Under the pieces are notes generated by a model. The model searched no databases and was not told where the DNA came from. It saw only the letters and a program-made list of their open reading frames with translations. A DNA stretch of 64,000 nucleotides, from NCBI GenBank assembly GCA_039000515.1, contig JBCFYV010000912.1:1-64000 (forward strand), read 5' to 3'. Below, one piece after another: positions 12,956-23,942 of the stretch. The position numbers were made by a program, and so were the translations under genes. Source of the DNA: Timema cristinae. Taxonomy: Eukaryota > Arthropoda > Insecta > Phasmatodea > Timematidae. Numbering within the stretch: the first letter of the stretch is position 1; each line of letters starts with the position of its first letter.

Positions 12956-13190
12956 GTCTAAGCCTTAAAGGCGTCACTCTCAAAATGCACTAGACTGCAG
13001 ATGATGGGTATATCTGGGTTTTAAACCTGGTGGGGTGTTTTGAGAGTAGTTTTCCTTTAATGGTTTTCCATTTTTTATACACGCAAATGCGTGGAAATAC
13101 CTTTAATTTCAACCTGCTTTAAACCGAACACATTAGCATAATTAATTTATGTGTACAAACCGAACGGGTAGTAGACGCGATGTAGAAAAC
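12956..13190 (+). repeat. SINE-B, 5' head disrupted by hAT
   Basis: Starts at GTCTAAG, the SINE-B A-box, directly after the hAT end. It continues with GGTTTTCCTTTAATGG-like and ACACGCAAATGCG body blocks and the family 3' end CCGAACGGGTAGTAGACGCG. The bases of the head upstream of the hAT were not found on the other side. Confidence 0.75.
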
Positions 13191-13235
13191 TGAAATTAGT
13201 TCAAGGCAGTAACTAGCTGATTTACTTTAAGACAT

Positions 13236-13440
13236 CCGCCCGCTTCCTTGGTCGAACGGTCTAAGGCTTCACTTTCGTTTTAGACTGCCTGTTGTTGGCG
13301 GGTTAGAATCTCGGTTGGATTTACAGGTGGTTTAACCTAAATGGTTTCCCACTCTCCCTCTACGCAAATGCTGGTAAGTTAACTCTAAATTGCTTCCTTT
13401 CTCATCCCAACCTCTTTATAGTAATTATCATGCGTTTAAA
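13236..13440 (+). repeat. SINE-B
   Basis: Head CGCCCGCTTCCTTGGTCGAA with GGTCTAAGGC, a B-box-like GGTTAGAATCTCGG, then CCTAAATGG and CACTCTCCCTCTACGCAAAT. The 3' end decays after CATGCG. It is the second of three same-strand SINE-B copies within 750 bases. Confidence 0.75.
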
Positions 13441-13479
13441 CTGAAAAAACACAGCCATAAAAATATTTTATGACAATCC

Positions 13480-13720
13480 TGGAGGCGCGGGACTACACGT
13501 CAGGCTCGTGTGGTACTCTGGTTTGACGTTGATGGGGAGGACGGGGTTCGAATCCCGGACGGGTGTACTGAGGTAAAGTATTTCCCTATATGGTAATGAT
13601 CTCCCACACTCCCTTCATGCACAGGCGGGTATATTTTATCAAAATTCTACATGGGTCATCCCCATCTCATTTGTTTAATATTCTGGACTGGTAGTAATAT
13701 GCGGTGCATAAATAACCATG
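13480..13720 (+). repeat. SINE-B
   Basis: GC-rich head, a strong B-box (GGTTCGAATCCCGG), a TGTACTGAGG junction, CTCCCACACTCCC and a diverged GTAGTAATATGCGGTGC tail. Third of the local SINE-B cluster. Confidence 0.75.
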
Positions 13721-13724
13721 CACG

Positions 13725-14450
13725 CGATGAACTAGGTTGATATAGACCTGTTAAACCTGAAAAAAAAAATCAGGTAACTTGTGTATACAGAAAATATTCT
13801 CCAAAAACATTTATATTCTTTTTTTATTAATTCCTGTGTCAAGAATGTATTTAAAAATAAGTAAAGAATGATTTTTTAATAATTTTGTTCACGAAATACT
13901 CGGAAAATAGATACTTAGTTTATTTATAAACTTAGCCAAAACCCAGGTAGGCTAATTGCAAAACTTAAAAAGTTTACTAACCATGAATAAATCTCGCACA
14001 ATAAGATTTGGACCGATGCATGTTTCCCGTGCTGTTCTCAGATTTCTCGCGGTCGGCCCAAAGGACCGAGGTTTTTACCCCCACCCCCAATGACTGGCAG
14101 CATCCTTTCCCATAGGAGGGCCGCAGTCCGGTTTATTCAAGGTGAACGAGCAGGCGTGTTGTAGGGATGTACAAAAACTATAGATTTCCGCAAAACTTGT
14201 ATTGACAGATTTTCCGTACAATTATCATCGATTAAACATTGAATATGATCTACCATAGTTACTTTAACTGAAAAAAAACACCTCAAAATAATAGTAATGG
14301 GAATATAATCTCACGTGTGAACCTTAGAGTGATAAAAACCCGCAAGATGCTTTGACTTGGTAACTGTATGAGAGATTATGCTCTTTACCTGATGTTAAGA
14401 CTGAGTTGCGAGTGTTTGGAATGTAAATACAGTAATCCGATTTTCATAAC
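13725..14450. other. Unassigned AT-rich DNA
   Basis: No recognisable gene or family repeat. A short GC-rich patch at 14030-14160 remains unexplained. Confidence 0.5.
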
Positions 14451-14455
<5 letters not shown>

Positions 14456-14500
<45 letters not shown>

Positions 14501-14600
14501 AAATAAATAGGTATATATTTTATATATAGGTATATATTTTATATATATGTATATATATTATACATAGGTATATATATTATATATATATTATGTATAGATA
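14456..14600. repeat. (CA)n-(TA)n microsatellite with TATA-rich array
   Basis: Fifteen CA units (14456-14485) pass into TA units, then into degenerate repeats of GTATATATTTTATATATAG to about 14600. Confidence 0.9.
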
Positions 14601-14739
14601 TAGATGTATAATGTCTTGTCGTAGGTCTGCTAATTATGATTTTTAATACGATTAAATCATTTTCATCTTTTATCTTATTTATGTAAGTTTAGGAGCTATT
14701 GATTATAACCCATTTGTATTTGAGTATCTACATTTTTTT

Positions 14740-15010
14740 ATCTTATGTATTTAACATGCACTCTGAACCGACTGATTATATCAATACACAAGGATTTCTA
14801 TGAGCTAGAACGAAAGGGCCTACCAATTTTGGCGGGAAAGGTATTTTCACATACCTTCCAGAATTATTTTACATGCCACAATCGACAAGGGACCGACGGT
14901 TTTACTTCCCCTTCGGAAGTAAGTAGTGAGATGTATGGGTTTTTATCGCCCAAGAAAAATCCGTCGACTCGGTTGGGTTTGAACCCACGAACATTAGCAA
15001 GCACTTGAGT
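14740..15010 (-). repeat. SINE-D copy 1
   Basis: Pairs with 49190-49465 over about 250 bases. Plus-strand landmarks are a TTCTATGAGC(T/G)AGA block, CCAATTTTG, TATTTTCA(C/T)ATACCTT, GGGACCGACGG and GGGTTTGAACCCACGA. The last, read on the minus strand, is a tRNA-like B-box (GTGGGTTCAAACCC), so the element runs on the minus strand. The chance frames at 14745-15088 lie inside it and are not genes. Confidence 0.75.
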
Positions 15011-15159
15011 ATTTACAATTTGTCCTTTACAAAAACAATGCACATTTAAACACTGATGTTTTACCAACATCATGAGTGTACTTATCATTCGATGCTATCA
15101 TTTTTTGATGTGTAACCTTACCGGGTTATATACCCTTATCTTTTAATTAAACAAATGTG

Positions 15160-15330
15160 TTTAGGGATTAGGAACGTTGAATTTAGAGGAAGTGTGTCCG
15201 CATTTCCGTGTAAGGAGAGTGAAAAAACATCCTTAACACGCCCGACTGGGGTCGAACCCCGATCTTACCGTCTTCGGCAGTCATGTTTATTGCTAGAGTA
15301 GCGTCATGGATCATGCGGCCACCGAAGCGG
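15160..15330 (-). repeat. SINE-B
   Basis: Minus-strand head and body. GGGGTCGAACCCCGA is the B-box region on the plus strand, and GAGAGTGAAAAAACATCC and GAGGAAGTGTGTCCGCATTT are reverse-complemented body blocks. The tRNA-like head ends near 15330. Confidence 0.8.
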
Positions 15331-15339
15331 TAATTTATA

Positions 15340-16430
15340 CTTTTAAACATAGGCCTATTCTTTCTTATAAGTGACCAGAAATTTCATCTTACTGAGATAT
15401 TTTTTGGTGAAAATAGATAAACTAAATAACGGTGCTTATACTTTTAAGACTGGTTGCTAGTTTTTGACCGGAGATTTAATTTTATTTACTGCGTATAGGG
15501 CTAAAAATAAGTAAAGAGCCAGCCCTAATAGTAGGCCTAATTATTCCTGCATCTAGGTGGTAAATTTTCATAAATGCATCCTAGATGAACGTGAGAAACT
15601 TTAACGGTTGACTGTGAACAAAGTAATGTTTCATCCTCCCAGCGTGGCAGTCTTTCAACGCCATTCTTTGTTCATTATGAGGAAAACCACACGAGCGTGC
15701 TGAACTTGAGGTAGTCTGTTCAGAAAATAGCTCTACAGACTAGTGCGGATAGCTCGAAAGGGTAGAAAGACGTAATCCCAAACAAAAACAACCGACAAGT
15801 GTACCATTGTGTACTAGTGTATTTGATCGATCTGCACAATAATATCTCTGAGCGTGTCAACGTGGTTACTCAAACCATGGTGTCGATTCAACCAAATGAG
15901 CCAAAACTCTTTAAATTCTTTTACTCTTTAGTGGACAAAGAAGTTTCACTTTTCTCAATATATAACATATACTTTTTAATTCAGATCTTACATATATATA
16001 TATATATATATAATATGTGTCTATAGTTCAGAAATGGTTGATTTTATAAAAATCTATTTCAAATAAAAGATTTGTATGATCTTTAATAGTACTACAACTT
16101 TATACTGATAAGTTTTCTAAAGTCTTAAATAGTTGCGAAGAAATTATGGAAAATGGAAAAGTTCCCTAATGTAGAGTCATTTTCATGAGAAAATGAAAAT
16201 TACCGCCTTGTTTATAATGATAAACAGTGTATACATATAAAATTCAATCAAAATTTTGAGAAAATTGATTTTTCTCTTTTTGGCCTTAAGTAAACTACCC
16301 TTAAATGTGGGGTTATCTAAATTCAAAAAGCCCTCGGGAACCTTATGAAAACCTCAGATAACAAGTTTTAGCCTAATCGATAAAAAAAGTGTCTGCTCTA
16401 ACTTGTGGTACAGACAGACCAATCTTTTTT
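15340..16430. other. Unassigned AT-rich DNA
   Basis: Contains an (AT)n tract at about 15990-16012. The 75-codon frame at 15799-16026 ends in that tract and shows no protein motif. Confidence 0.5.
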
Positions 16431-16432
16431 TT

Positions 16433-16682
16433 AGGACCACGTCTCACTACTCGTTCCAGCTATAAGCATATGTTGCACGAATTACACAAACAAAAGTATG
16501 TTAAGGGTTAGGACGGTGGTATTTAGAGGAAGTGTATCTGCACTTGCATGGGGGGAGAGTGAAAAACAATATAGTAAACACAAAAGTACACCGGGACTAA
16601 GGTTCGAATCTTGATTCCCCCCTTCAGCAATCCAGTTCGCTTGGAGAGTGACGTCTTAGCCATTCGACCACTGAAGTGGGTC
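16433..16682 (-). repeat. SINE-B, near full length
   Basis: Begins with a diverged 3' end (CACGTCTCACTACTCGTTCC), passes GAGGAAGTGTATCTGCACTT and a GGGAGAGTGAAA block, then the B-box complement (AGGTTCGAATCTTGATTCC). It ends at the head GACGTCTTAGCCATTCGACC. Confidence 0.85.
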
Positions 16683-17081
16683 ACACGGTGTTAATCATTA
16701 AACAATTTTATAGATTTTCGGTAGTGAAATGGGTAATTTCCAATCAGATTTTTTTGAATAGTTTGAAAAGCAAAGTTCCACTTCACCCGATATCAAAGAA
16801 CAAGATTTCCAATTTGCGGCTTCCGAAGCAAGTTATTTATATTTAGTTTCACATTTTTAATATTTATATTATGTTTTCAAGATTGCATGTTGAATGAGCC
16901 GCAAGTTAAACTTTCACACGATGGTCTCTTTTTTTGTTTTCGGGTCAACCGGAAGGTGATGTTTTCTCGAAGGAATAACAAACAACAAAGGCAATGACAG
17001 GTGCTACCATTAAACAGATGCGAGAACTCGCACCTGTCGGTCCATTCGAGCGAATTATTCGTAGGACGTCCTAGTACCAGA

Positions 17082-18351
17082 CAGGGGCAAATTTGCGACT
17101 CTGCCGCCCATAGGCACTAGATAATTTGCCGCCCACTTTTCCCACCTTAATTTCTAACCCTCTAATTCCCCGTTTCCCCTTACAACCCCTCATACACCGA
17201 AACATATATACCATGTAGACAGACACAAGTACCATATGGGGAATGACAGATGAGGATTGCAAACATTCAGGGCCGTTTTAAGAAAATGTGAGACCCGGGA
17301 CAAAAATAAAATAGAGGCCCCCCTTTGTACGGCAGTTTTCCACTTTTAAAATTAAGCCGTTATAATATATTGATACGTACTCTGTATTTATGTTACGTAT
17401 TTAATTAATAATATTTTATTGAATATTGATCAACCCATTAAATGATTGACCTGTACTTTATTTAAATACAAACAAATTAAGTTACTTAAGTAAATTCCTC
17501 TCTCTACCATTGCACTGTTAGTTTTCTGTGGACCGACAGCGGTAGCACAATGGTGGCGTATTCTACTGTACTGCAGCACATTACTTGAATAACGTAAATC
17601 TTAAATTAAATTACATAAAGTCGTTTTAGGAATCTGGAATGTAATCCTATAACTAATTGATTACTTATTGCTGTTAATTATCTGTACGCTATTTGATGCG
17701 GAATTTAGAATAACTGTAAAATGAATTTAATAATTTTTGGAGGAAAGGTGGCCCCCTGGAATGTGATGCCCAGGGGAATTGCCCTCTTTGCTTTTAAAAC
17801 CTCATTTTGATCAATATTAAAGTAATGTAAGCAGGGCTGCATTTGGGCAGAGGGGGGGGGGGGGCACCCCAAACGCAGCCCTGCTTACATTACTTTAATA
17901 TTTATCAAAATGAGGTTTTAAAAGTAGTAAGAATTTAAGCAAAGACTTAAAAAAATTGAAATAAATACTTACAACACGGCAATTTAAATATTATATAATT
18001 TAAAAATATAAAGTCTGCACTAGTAGACTGTAGAAAATGTTACTACAGATAAAATATTCGCATATACACAATAAAAAATAGTCTATAGTATCTTTCGCCT
18101 TGATTTCTGCTGAGTGAACTGGTCATTGATGCCAGACAAATCCCAATAAGTGGCAGTGAATTAAGGCGATACTCTGTCATGTTTGTACGCAGGTACAATA
18201 AACCACAACAATCACACACACGAGGAAGTCATAAAATTATTTTAACTGTCAGAAAAATATATGTATTTTTTTCGTCATCAAAAATTCGCCGCTCCAAAAA
18301 TGTGCCGCCGTAGGCACGTGCCTACTAGGCCTATGCGTAAATCCGCCACTG
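17082..18351. mobile_element. Non-autonomous hAT-like element (1.27 kb)
   Basis: The left end starts CAGGGGCAAATTTGCG. The right end, read inward on the minus strand, starts CAGTGGCGGATTTACG, so about 12 of 16 terminal bases agree. Both ends continue into GCCGCC/GGCAC-rich subterminal sequence. Flanks are gtaccaga (17074-17081) and gtacccaa (18352-18359), a plausible but imperfect 8-bp target duplication. No transposase frame is visible. A second hAT-type terminus (CAGGGCCGTTTTAAG, 17268) and a foldback (17791-17924) lie inside, so the element is a nested composite. Confidence 0.55.
17791..17924. repeat. Foldback with near-perfect 55-60 bp arms
   Basis: The left arm CTTTTAAAACCTCATTTTGA... 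reappears reverse-complemented after a very short G-rich centre (poly-G around 17853-17864). The arms include AAGTAATGTAAGCAGGGCTG. Near identity suggests recent formation or an assembly or library fold-back. Confidence 0.85.
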
Positions 18352-18819
18352 GTACCCAAGCTGTTGGAAAGTTTGCGTATGAAGTCTTGTGCGTCTTAAA
18401 GTGTTAGTCTTCTTACTTTGATATTACGAACAAAATATATATGGCTTTATTTATGGTTTAAACAATATCAAAATTAAGACGCAGTACAAATTAGGGGGCT
18501 GTGTTACCATAAACATTTCAGAGAGCTTTTAGAGGGGTTTAATCTTTAGAATTTGCTCTAGACTTCGGCAATTATTATGTTATGTTGCGGTAAAAACACT
18601 TTAAGATATCGTCTAGAATTGTTTATCATTTAAAACTTTTTCTAGCCTCCTGCAATTGGGGAATGTGTCCACCAAAACTCCCACGGCCCTCCGAAATTAT
18701 TGGATGGCTATGACCTTGATGGGTAGTATTAGAAGTACGGATTTAGGTAGTTTTTCTAAGCAAAATATTATTTTGTCAAAACAAACAAAATATTACTTAA
18801 GTAACATTGTTTGGTTTAT

Positions 18820-19021
18820 GGGCCAGTTTCATAGTCAGACTTAGTACGCCTCAAGTGCGGCTCTGCACTAAATACGGGCCGACACCTACCTAGACCAAAA
18901 TGGAATGGGCCAGTTTCGCATATGAAATTGGCCCATTCCATTCATGTTCAGGTAGGTGACGTCTTGTATCTAGTATAGCGCCGCACTTGAGGCGTACTAA
19001 ATTTGACTATGAAACTGGCCC
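18820..19021. mobile_element. Palindromic MITE, copy 1 (202 bp)
   Basis: Almost the whole element is one inverted repeat: GGGCCAGTTTCATAGTC at the left and its complement GACTATGAAACTGGCCC at the right. Inner blocks TACGCCTCAAGTGCGG, CACCTACCT and ATGGAATGGGCCAGTTTC meet at a central TATG. The terminal motif recurs at the centre, so each half is itself bounded by it. No coding capacity. The right flank is TAA; the left duplicate is not clean here. Confidence 0.85.
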
Positions 19022-19024
19022 TAA

Positions 19025-19805
19025 GTCTTAAAGCTAATTACCTTGACACTTCTTAAAAATCTTCCATGAACTTCATGGCTTTTGAGCAGAATTTTTAAAA
19101 TAAAGAGTGAAAAAGTTCTGCTTAAATTCCGTGATTCTTAGGATTTATTAAAGAAGGCTGAGATTACTCTGTTGCTACTAACGGAATATTTTATTGATTT
19201 AGAGTAAAACATTTTGTTATAAAAACTAACAAAATTTAACGGTTAAGATCTTAAGTTTATTATTTTTAAATATGGCGTATGCCAAAATGAAAGCGAAAGG
19301 TATGTTTTTAGAGCATTATACAAAACTTTGTAGTTTCCTCATTGAAAAAATAGTAAATCTATCTCAATTTTAGTGACATTTAGTTCTGAATTTCGCAGTG
19401 ATGAGATTAACGGGGATGAGGAAAATCACGAATCTGGTCTTCCTCAAGCGAATTTTTTTTATAAGACTATAAGATGATATGCTACAATAATGAAGAATTT
19501 GTTTTAATTATTATGAAGCTTCAGAACTTGAATCCCATAAAATAACCGCACTTTTTACTAATTTTGATAATTTGTTGTTACACCATTTTAATCCATAATA
19601 TATTATTTCTGCTTTGTGATGTCCATTGAACTTGTGGTTTCATTCTGTGTATACGTAGATTTACACTCTGCTCAGTAACGGGGTATGATAAGATAATAAG
19701 CCCTTCCAGATAAGGTTGGACTGAAATAATTGAAAACAAGTGGTCGTCTGGTTGAAATTACTAACTCTGATAGATGAGGAAATCAAATCATACTTGTATG
19801 TACAT
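19025..19805. other. Unassigned AT-rich DNA
   Basis: Nothing recognised between the palindromic MITE and the Harbinger-like composite. Confidence 0.5.
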
Positions 19806-20048
19806 CTAAGGGTACGGCCAGACTGAGCGCGCGAGCGACTAAAATATAAAATAGAACACATTGGTTGTAATGGGGGGTGGCCACACTGGAGCGAGCGCGC
19901 GCTCTCGACCCGGTACAGTCTAGTTTACAGGCGCTAGGCAATATTATTGTATGTTGGTTCATTGAGTGCTGGGGAAACTTCTCATTTTGACATGATATTT
20001 GACTTTTTTCTATGAGTGATAGGTTTAACACACTTGCTATTAATGGCC

Positions 20049-20315
20049 CGGTGACCTGGCGGTCTAGGGGTAAGGTGTCAGACTTCTGTGCTGGAGGTCT
20101 GGGGCTCAATCCTCGGTCCCGGCACAGATTTATCTGATTACCAAACCCTTCCTTCACCTCTGGCAAGACATCTTGTGAATGTGGGGAAAGCCAGGCCTCC
20201 ACCGTGGTTCGGATTCCACGTTAAACTGTAGGTCCTTCATTTCATCTCACAATCACCCTACCATTACACATTAGCGTAAGTGCATATAACCCGAACGGGA
20301 AGTAAGATGCGGTGC

Positions 20316-20346
<31 letters not shown>
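20049..20346 (+). repeat. SINE-A (first passenger in Harbinger copy 1)
   Basis: Full-length: A-box-like CGGTGACCTGGCGGTCTAGG, a B-box-like CTCAATCC, then the body (CACAGATTTATCTGATTACC, CAAGACATCTTGTGAATGTG, CGTGGTTCGGATTCCACG). The 3' end is CCGAACGGGAAGTAAGATGC, followed by an (ATA)n tail. Confidence 0.9.
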
Positions 20347-20347
<1 letters not shown>

Positions 20348-20459
20348 GCCTAATTTAATTGGTAAGACCATAAATAATATAATGTATATATGTAAACCCG
20401 ATATGTTAAAATACTTCAATATTATAATCAAAGTAGGCCTTTACAAATAAGAATCACCA

Positions 20460-20600
20460 TTAGTTTGGAGAGAGTATGAAAAAACCACAACAATAAATAA
20501 GTTTTAAAAATCACCTTCAGTTCACTGAGCCAAGATTCGAACCTTTGCCTCCTAGTCAAAAGTTATCGAGTGCAACGCACCATTCTGCCACTGGTGCGGC
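20460..20600 (-). repeat. SINE-B fragment (passenger in Harbinger copy 1)
   Basis: Plus-strand view: GGAGAGAGTATGAAAA body, B-box complement AGATTCGAACCTTTGCC, and head end CACCATTCTGCCACTGGTGC. The same fragment sits at the equivalent place in the second composite. Confidence 0.75.
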
Positions 20601-20767
20601 AAATCTGATTTTAAAACACTTAAGTACAGTACCATACGCATTTCTCAATTTATTAATTGGATGCACTTCTACTTTTTTTTTTTTATAAATACACAATATT
20701 TTCTGTAAGAATTTTCGAGGAGCAGAGATGTACTAAGTGTGTTTGACAGAGACATCTTCTCTAACTA

Positions 20768-20780
20768 GGGGGGGGGGGGG
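20768..20780. repeat. Poly-G tract
   Basis: Thirteen G directly before the second SINE-A. The matching tract in the other composite has eighteen. Confidence 0.9.
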
Positions 20781-21056
20781 CGGTGACATAGTGGTCTAGG
20801 GGTAAGGTGTCAGACTTCTGTGCTGGCAGCCCGGGTTCAATCCTCGGTCCCGGCACAGATTTATCTTATTTCCAACCCCTTCCTTCACCTCTGACAAGAC
20901 ATCTTGTGAATGTAGGGAATGCCAGGCCACCACCGTGGTTCGGATTCCACGTTAAACTGTAGGTCCTTCATTTCATCTCACAATAACCCTACCATTACAC
21001 ATTAGCGTAAGTGCGTATAACCCGAACGGGTAGTAAGACGCGGTGCTAATAATAAT
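20781..21056 (+). repeat. SINE-A (second passenger in Harbinger copy 1)
   Basis: Complete copy from CGGTGACATAGTGG, with GGTTCAATCC as B-box, to the 3' end CGAACGGGTAGTAAGACGCG and a short AATAAT tail. Confidence 0.9.
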
Positions 21057-21623
21057 CTAACTAGGGTCCGCTAATTACGCGCTCGCTCGCTCGCGCGCTC
21101 GCCAGTTTGGCCACACAGTCGCTTGCGCGCTCGCTCGCACGCTTGGCAGTCTGGCCGAACCCTAAGACGCCGTCCTTAAATTACGTAAGGCCTTTCCCCC
21201 ATGATTTTAGACTACACCTTCCCACACGTAAGGGATTGCAAGATTTTCTGTCACCACGTCTCCCACCTTATATTACGTAATTTTTTAGGATCTGGCGGAT
21301 TAGATTATTTTAATCGTTTAATTATGTTTAGATATAAGGATTGGTAATAAAGAAAGTGATATATGACATCTAAGAATATTTTAAATGCAGTACAAGGTGT
21401 AACACATCATAAGTTAGATTCTTATAATGATTATATTTATTTACCAACACAGTTTTTTTATTTTCTTCGTACGATTGATTTTTAAAATTAGTATAATTGG
21501 GGACCTCGTATTTTTATACATAATTATCTTATAAACAAAAGTAGTATTGAGCAGGACAAAATACTATCCGTTTTAGGTCTTTGTACTATCACTTGAGATT
21601 ATAGTTGGCAACTCTGTTATTTA

Positions 21624-21851
21624 CAGTAGTACCATGGCCCCTTTGGTGCTGATTGACAGCTCACAATTGACGGCTTTGAAAAGTTACCAGACCAAATTAT
21701 GTATCCCTACGCTGAACCATATGATCTGAAAAATCATGTGTTTAGCAGTTGTCACTTCTGAGAGTCAAAGTTTAGGTATACACCTAAATATTGACTTTCA
21801 GACGTCAGCCGTGAACTGTCCGTCAGCACCAAAGAAGCCATGGGGCTACTG
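21624..21851. mobile_element. Tc1/mariner-like MITE, copy 1 (228 bp)
   Basis: Flanked by TA on both sides (21622-21623, 21852-21853). Ends are CAGTAGTACCATGGCCCC at the left and, inward from the right, CAGTAGCCCCATGGCTTC followed by TTTGGTGCTGA. TA target sites and CAGT termini fit Tc1/mariner. The related copy is at 51537-51720. The 84-codon frame at 21736-21990 crosses the right end and is not a gene. Confidence 0.8.
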
Positions 21852-22206
21852 TAGTTCAACCACAACTGTTTCTAGAATCGTTTTTGGGATCTTAGAAACT
21901 TGTAAATCGTGCTTATTCTGCCTTTTCAACTTTTATTTTTTATTTTCGGTCCTTTGTCCTTGGTGTATTTGGAAAACAAAACAAACTTAGTCACGAATTT
22001 TTTTGTTTTTAAGTTTTAACTACCGTATATGACTCGACATTTTCCCTTGACCTGGATTTTCAAGTAATTTTTGTGTGCAAGTTGAAATTTCAAATTAATT
22101 CTATGTGAAGAAAGAAAAAATCCGCACTGAATCATGTCTTTCCTAAGCCTTTGTCTGATTCGGTCCACAAATGATTCGCTAGAAAAACAGGATATTATTA
22201 TACTTC

Positions 22207-22490
22207 TATTTTAGTTACTACCCGCCTCAGTGGCGTAGTTATCTAACGTGCTAGTTTCGTGTTGAGCGAGACTGCTGAAGACTGAGAAATCGAGGTTCGA
22301 ATCTCTCTCGGGTGAACTGGGGGTGGTTTTTCTTAAATTGTTTTCCACCTTCCCTCCACGCAAATGCGGGTTCACTTCCTTTATGTTCAACCTTCTCAAT
22401 TCCTAATTAATTAGCATAATTAGTAATTAAGCGTAAACACCGATCAAGTAGTAAGACGCGGTGCTAAATAAATAAATATTTTAGTTACTA
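22207..22490 (+). repeat. SINE-B, full length with 14-bp target duplication
   Basis: Best-preserved family member. The 14-bp direct repeat TATTTTAGTTACTA occurs at 22207-22220 and 22477-22490. Between them: CCCGCCTCAGTGGCGTAG head, A-box GTTATCTAACGTGCTAG, B-box GGTTCGAATC, body CCTCCACGCAAATGCGGG, and 3' end AGTAGTAAGACGCGGTGC with a short AAATA tail. The duplication length fits LINE-machinery retrotransposition. Confidence 0.92.
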
Positions 22491-22689
22491 GTAATAAAGT
22501 AATGCCTAGCCTATAGCTATAAAAGTTAGGGCATTTAACCGAAGCAAATGGGAAACAAATTAAATAATATCAAAGATACTACTTTCGTATTTCGGATACA
22601 CTTCCACGTAATATTTTTTTAAACTCGGCATTAAAGCAGTTTTAAAGAATAATTTTTTGTATTAAATTTTATAAGTGTATTGACTTGTT

Positions 22690-22955
22690 ATTCTGAGGAC
22701 TTGCCCGATGGACCGGTAGCGTTTAGTGAACGGGACAGTGGGATGAGGTGTAATTGGGTCACGGCCGGTCCATCTCTCATTGTCGTCGGGCGGTGTCGGG
22801 TGGTTTCGCTCCACTGGTCATTGTGTGTGAAGATCTAGGCCACTCGGGGGATTATAATGACCTCAAGTCGACACGAATATAGGTCACTAGAGAGGGAGGT
22901 TTGGTTAGTAAAGAGTGGTTGACCACAGGCCATCGGTGAACATCACCCCCTTCTG
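22690..22955. other. GC-richer unassigned segment with inverted repeat
   Basis: GATGGACCGG (22707-22716) and CCGGTCCATC (22765-22774) form a 10-bp stem. The segment stands out in composition from its flanks, but no frame or family was recognised. Confidence 0.4.
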
Positions 22956-23085
22956 GTTTACTGGATACGGTGGGGCTGGGGTTCATATCCCTACCGGGTA
23001 TACTGAGGATGCTTTCCCCCTAAATAGTATCCCACTTTCTCCCCCCGCGCGAGTGTGGGTGCATTTAATCTAAATTTTATAATCA
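22956..23085 (+). repeat. SINE-B fragment
   Basis: B-box-like GGGTTCATATCCCTACC, a GGTATACTGAGG junction, then CTAAATAGTATCCCACTTTC and a CGCGAGTGTGGGTGCATTT body. Head weak, tail lost. Confidence 0.65.
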
Positions 23086-23087
23086 TA

Positions 23088-23250
23088 ACAGCATCGGTGG
23101 GACGCGCAGACCAAATGGCAGGCTCCTCTGATCTGGTTTTCCGGAGCTGGGAATGTAGGGTTTGAATCCCGTCTGGGTATACTGAGGGTATTTTTTCTTC
23201 TAAATAGTTTCCCCACTCTCCCCCTCCACCTTCCTCACCCCACTTAGTTG
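23088..23250 (+). repeat. SINE-B fragment
   Basis: GCATCGGTGGGACGCGCAG head, B-box GGGTTTGAATCCCG, GGTATACTGAGGG junction and CCCCACTCTCCCCCTCCACC body. It directly follows another SINE-B fragment on the same strand. Confidence 0.7.
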
Positions 23251-23617
23251 TAACTATGCATATACTCTGGACTATTCGTGACCACGCACAAGTTAAATTG
23301 TAAAGTACGAATAGCAACATTGTGTCTTCATATAGAAAGACTAAGTAGGGTTCAAGTGGAACGATGTCACCTGCCATTTATTCACTACTGGTAGATACGA
23401 ACAGATAGTTTAGTCATTTGAAGTATATTGCTGCCACGATGGATTGAAGCAAAATAAACCTTGGCTAGTAGTAAAATATATTTTTAACATACTGCATTCT
23501 TATTTATCGAGGTGCTTTTCTACTATGCTAATTTTTTTCCATATAATTTTAATCATTAATTATTTTTAATAACTGTTCTGGTATACGCATGTATAATAAT
23601 AATAATTACTCTAATAG

Positions 23618-23803
23618 GTACGGATGAAGAAGGAAGCATTTGAAAGGTAATCTCCCTACATTTACCCGGAAGGAGAGTGGGAAACAATTGAGGGAAAAAC
23701 ACCTTCAGTAGACGCAACCGGGATTCGAACTCCTATCGCCCCATCATAAGCAGGCAAACCTTACACAGTGATGTCTTAAACCATTCGGCCACTGATGCGG
23801 GAT
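23618..23803 (-). repeat. SINE-B
   Basis: Plus-strand view: GGAGAGTGGGAAACAATT body, B-box complement CCGGGATTCGAACTCC and head end CATTCGGCCACTGATGCGGG. Closely related to the minus-strand copy at 58460-58705. Confidence 0.8.
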
Positions 23804-23942
23804 ACTTTGTTAATTATTTGCTATTATTGTCTATAGCAATTGCAATACGCAGCAATTATTACAAATGATGGAAATCATCCATATTCGAAATAAAGTGAAT
23901 CACCGAAGATAAACTGAAAAACAGTCTGTTTATTCTGATTTA

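Larger units (their letters stand above)
19810..21162. mobile_element. Harbinger-like composite element, copy 1
   Basis: Terminal inverted repeats begin GGGT(A/T)CGGCCAGACTG, with GCGAGC/GCGCGC-rich subterminal arrays at both ends. It is flanked by the 3-bp direct repeat TAA (19807-19809 and 21163-21165). A TWA target duplication and GG...CC ends fit PIF/Harbinger. Inside are two same-strand SINE-A copies and one minus-strand SINE-B fragment. No transposase frame is present. The copy at 35678-37104 has the same contents in the same order. Confidence 0.8.

Noticed and set aside
19783..20202. 139-codon minus-strand open frame
   Set aside because: Lies across the Harbinger-like end and a SINE-A; it is a frame of repeat sequence.
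22991..23377. 128-codon minus-strand open frame
   Set aside because: Consists mainly of two antisense SINE-B fragments; no protein motif.
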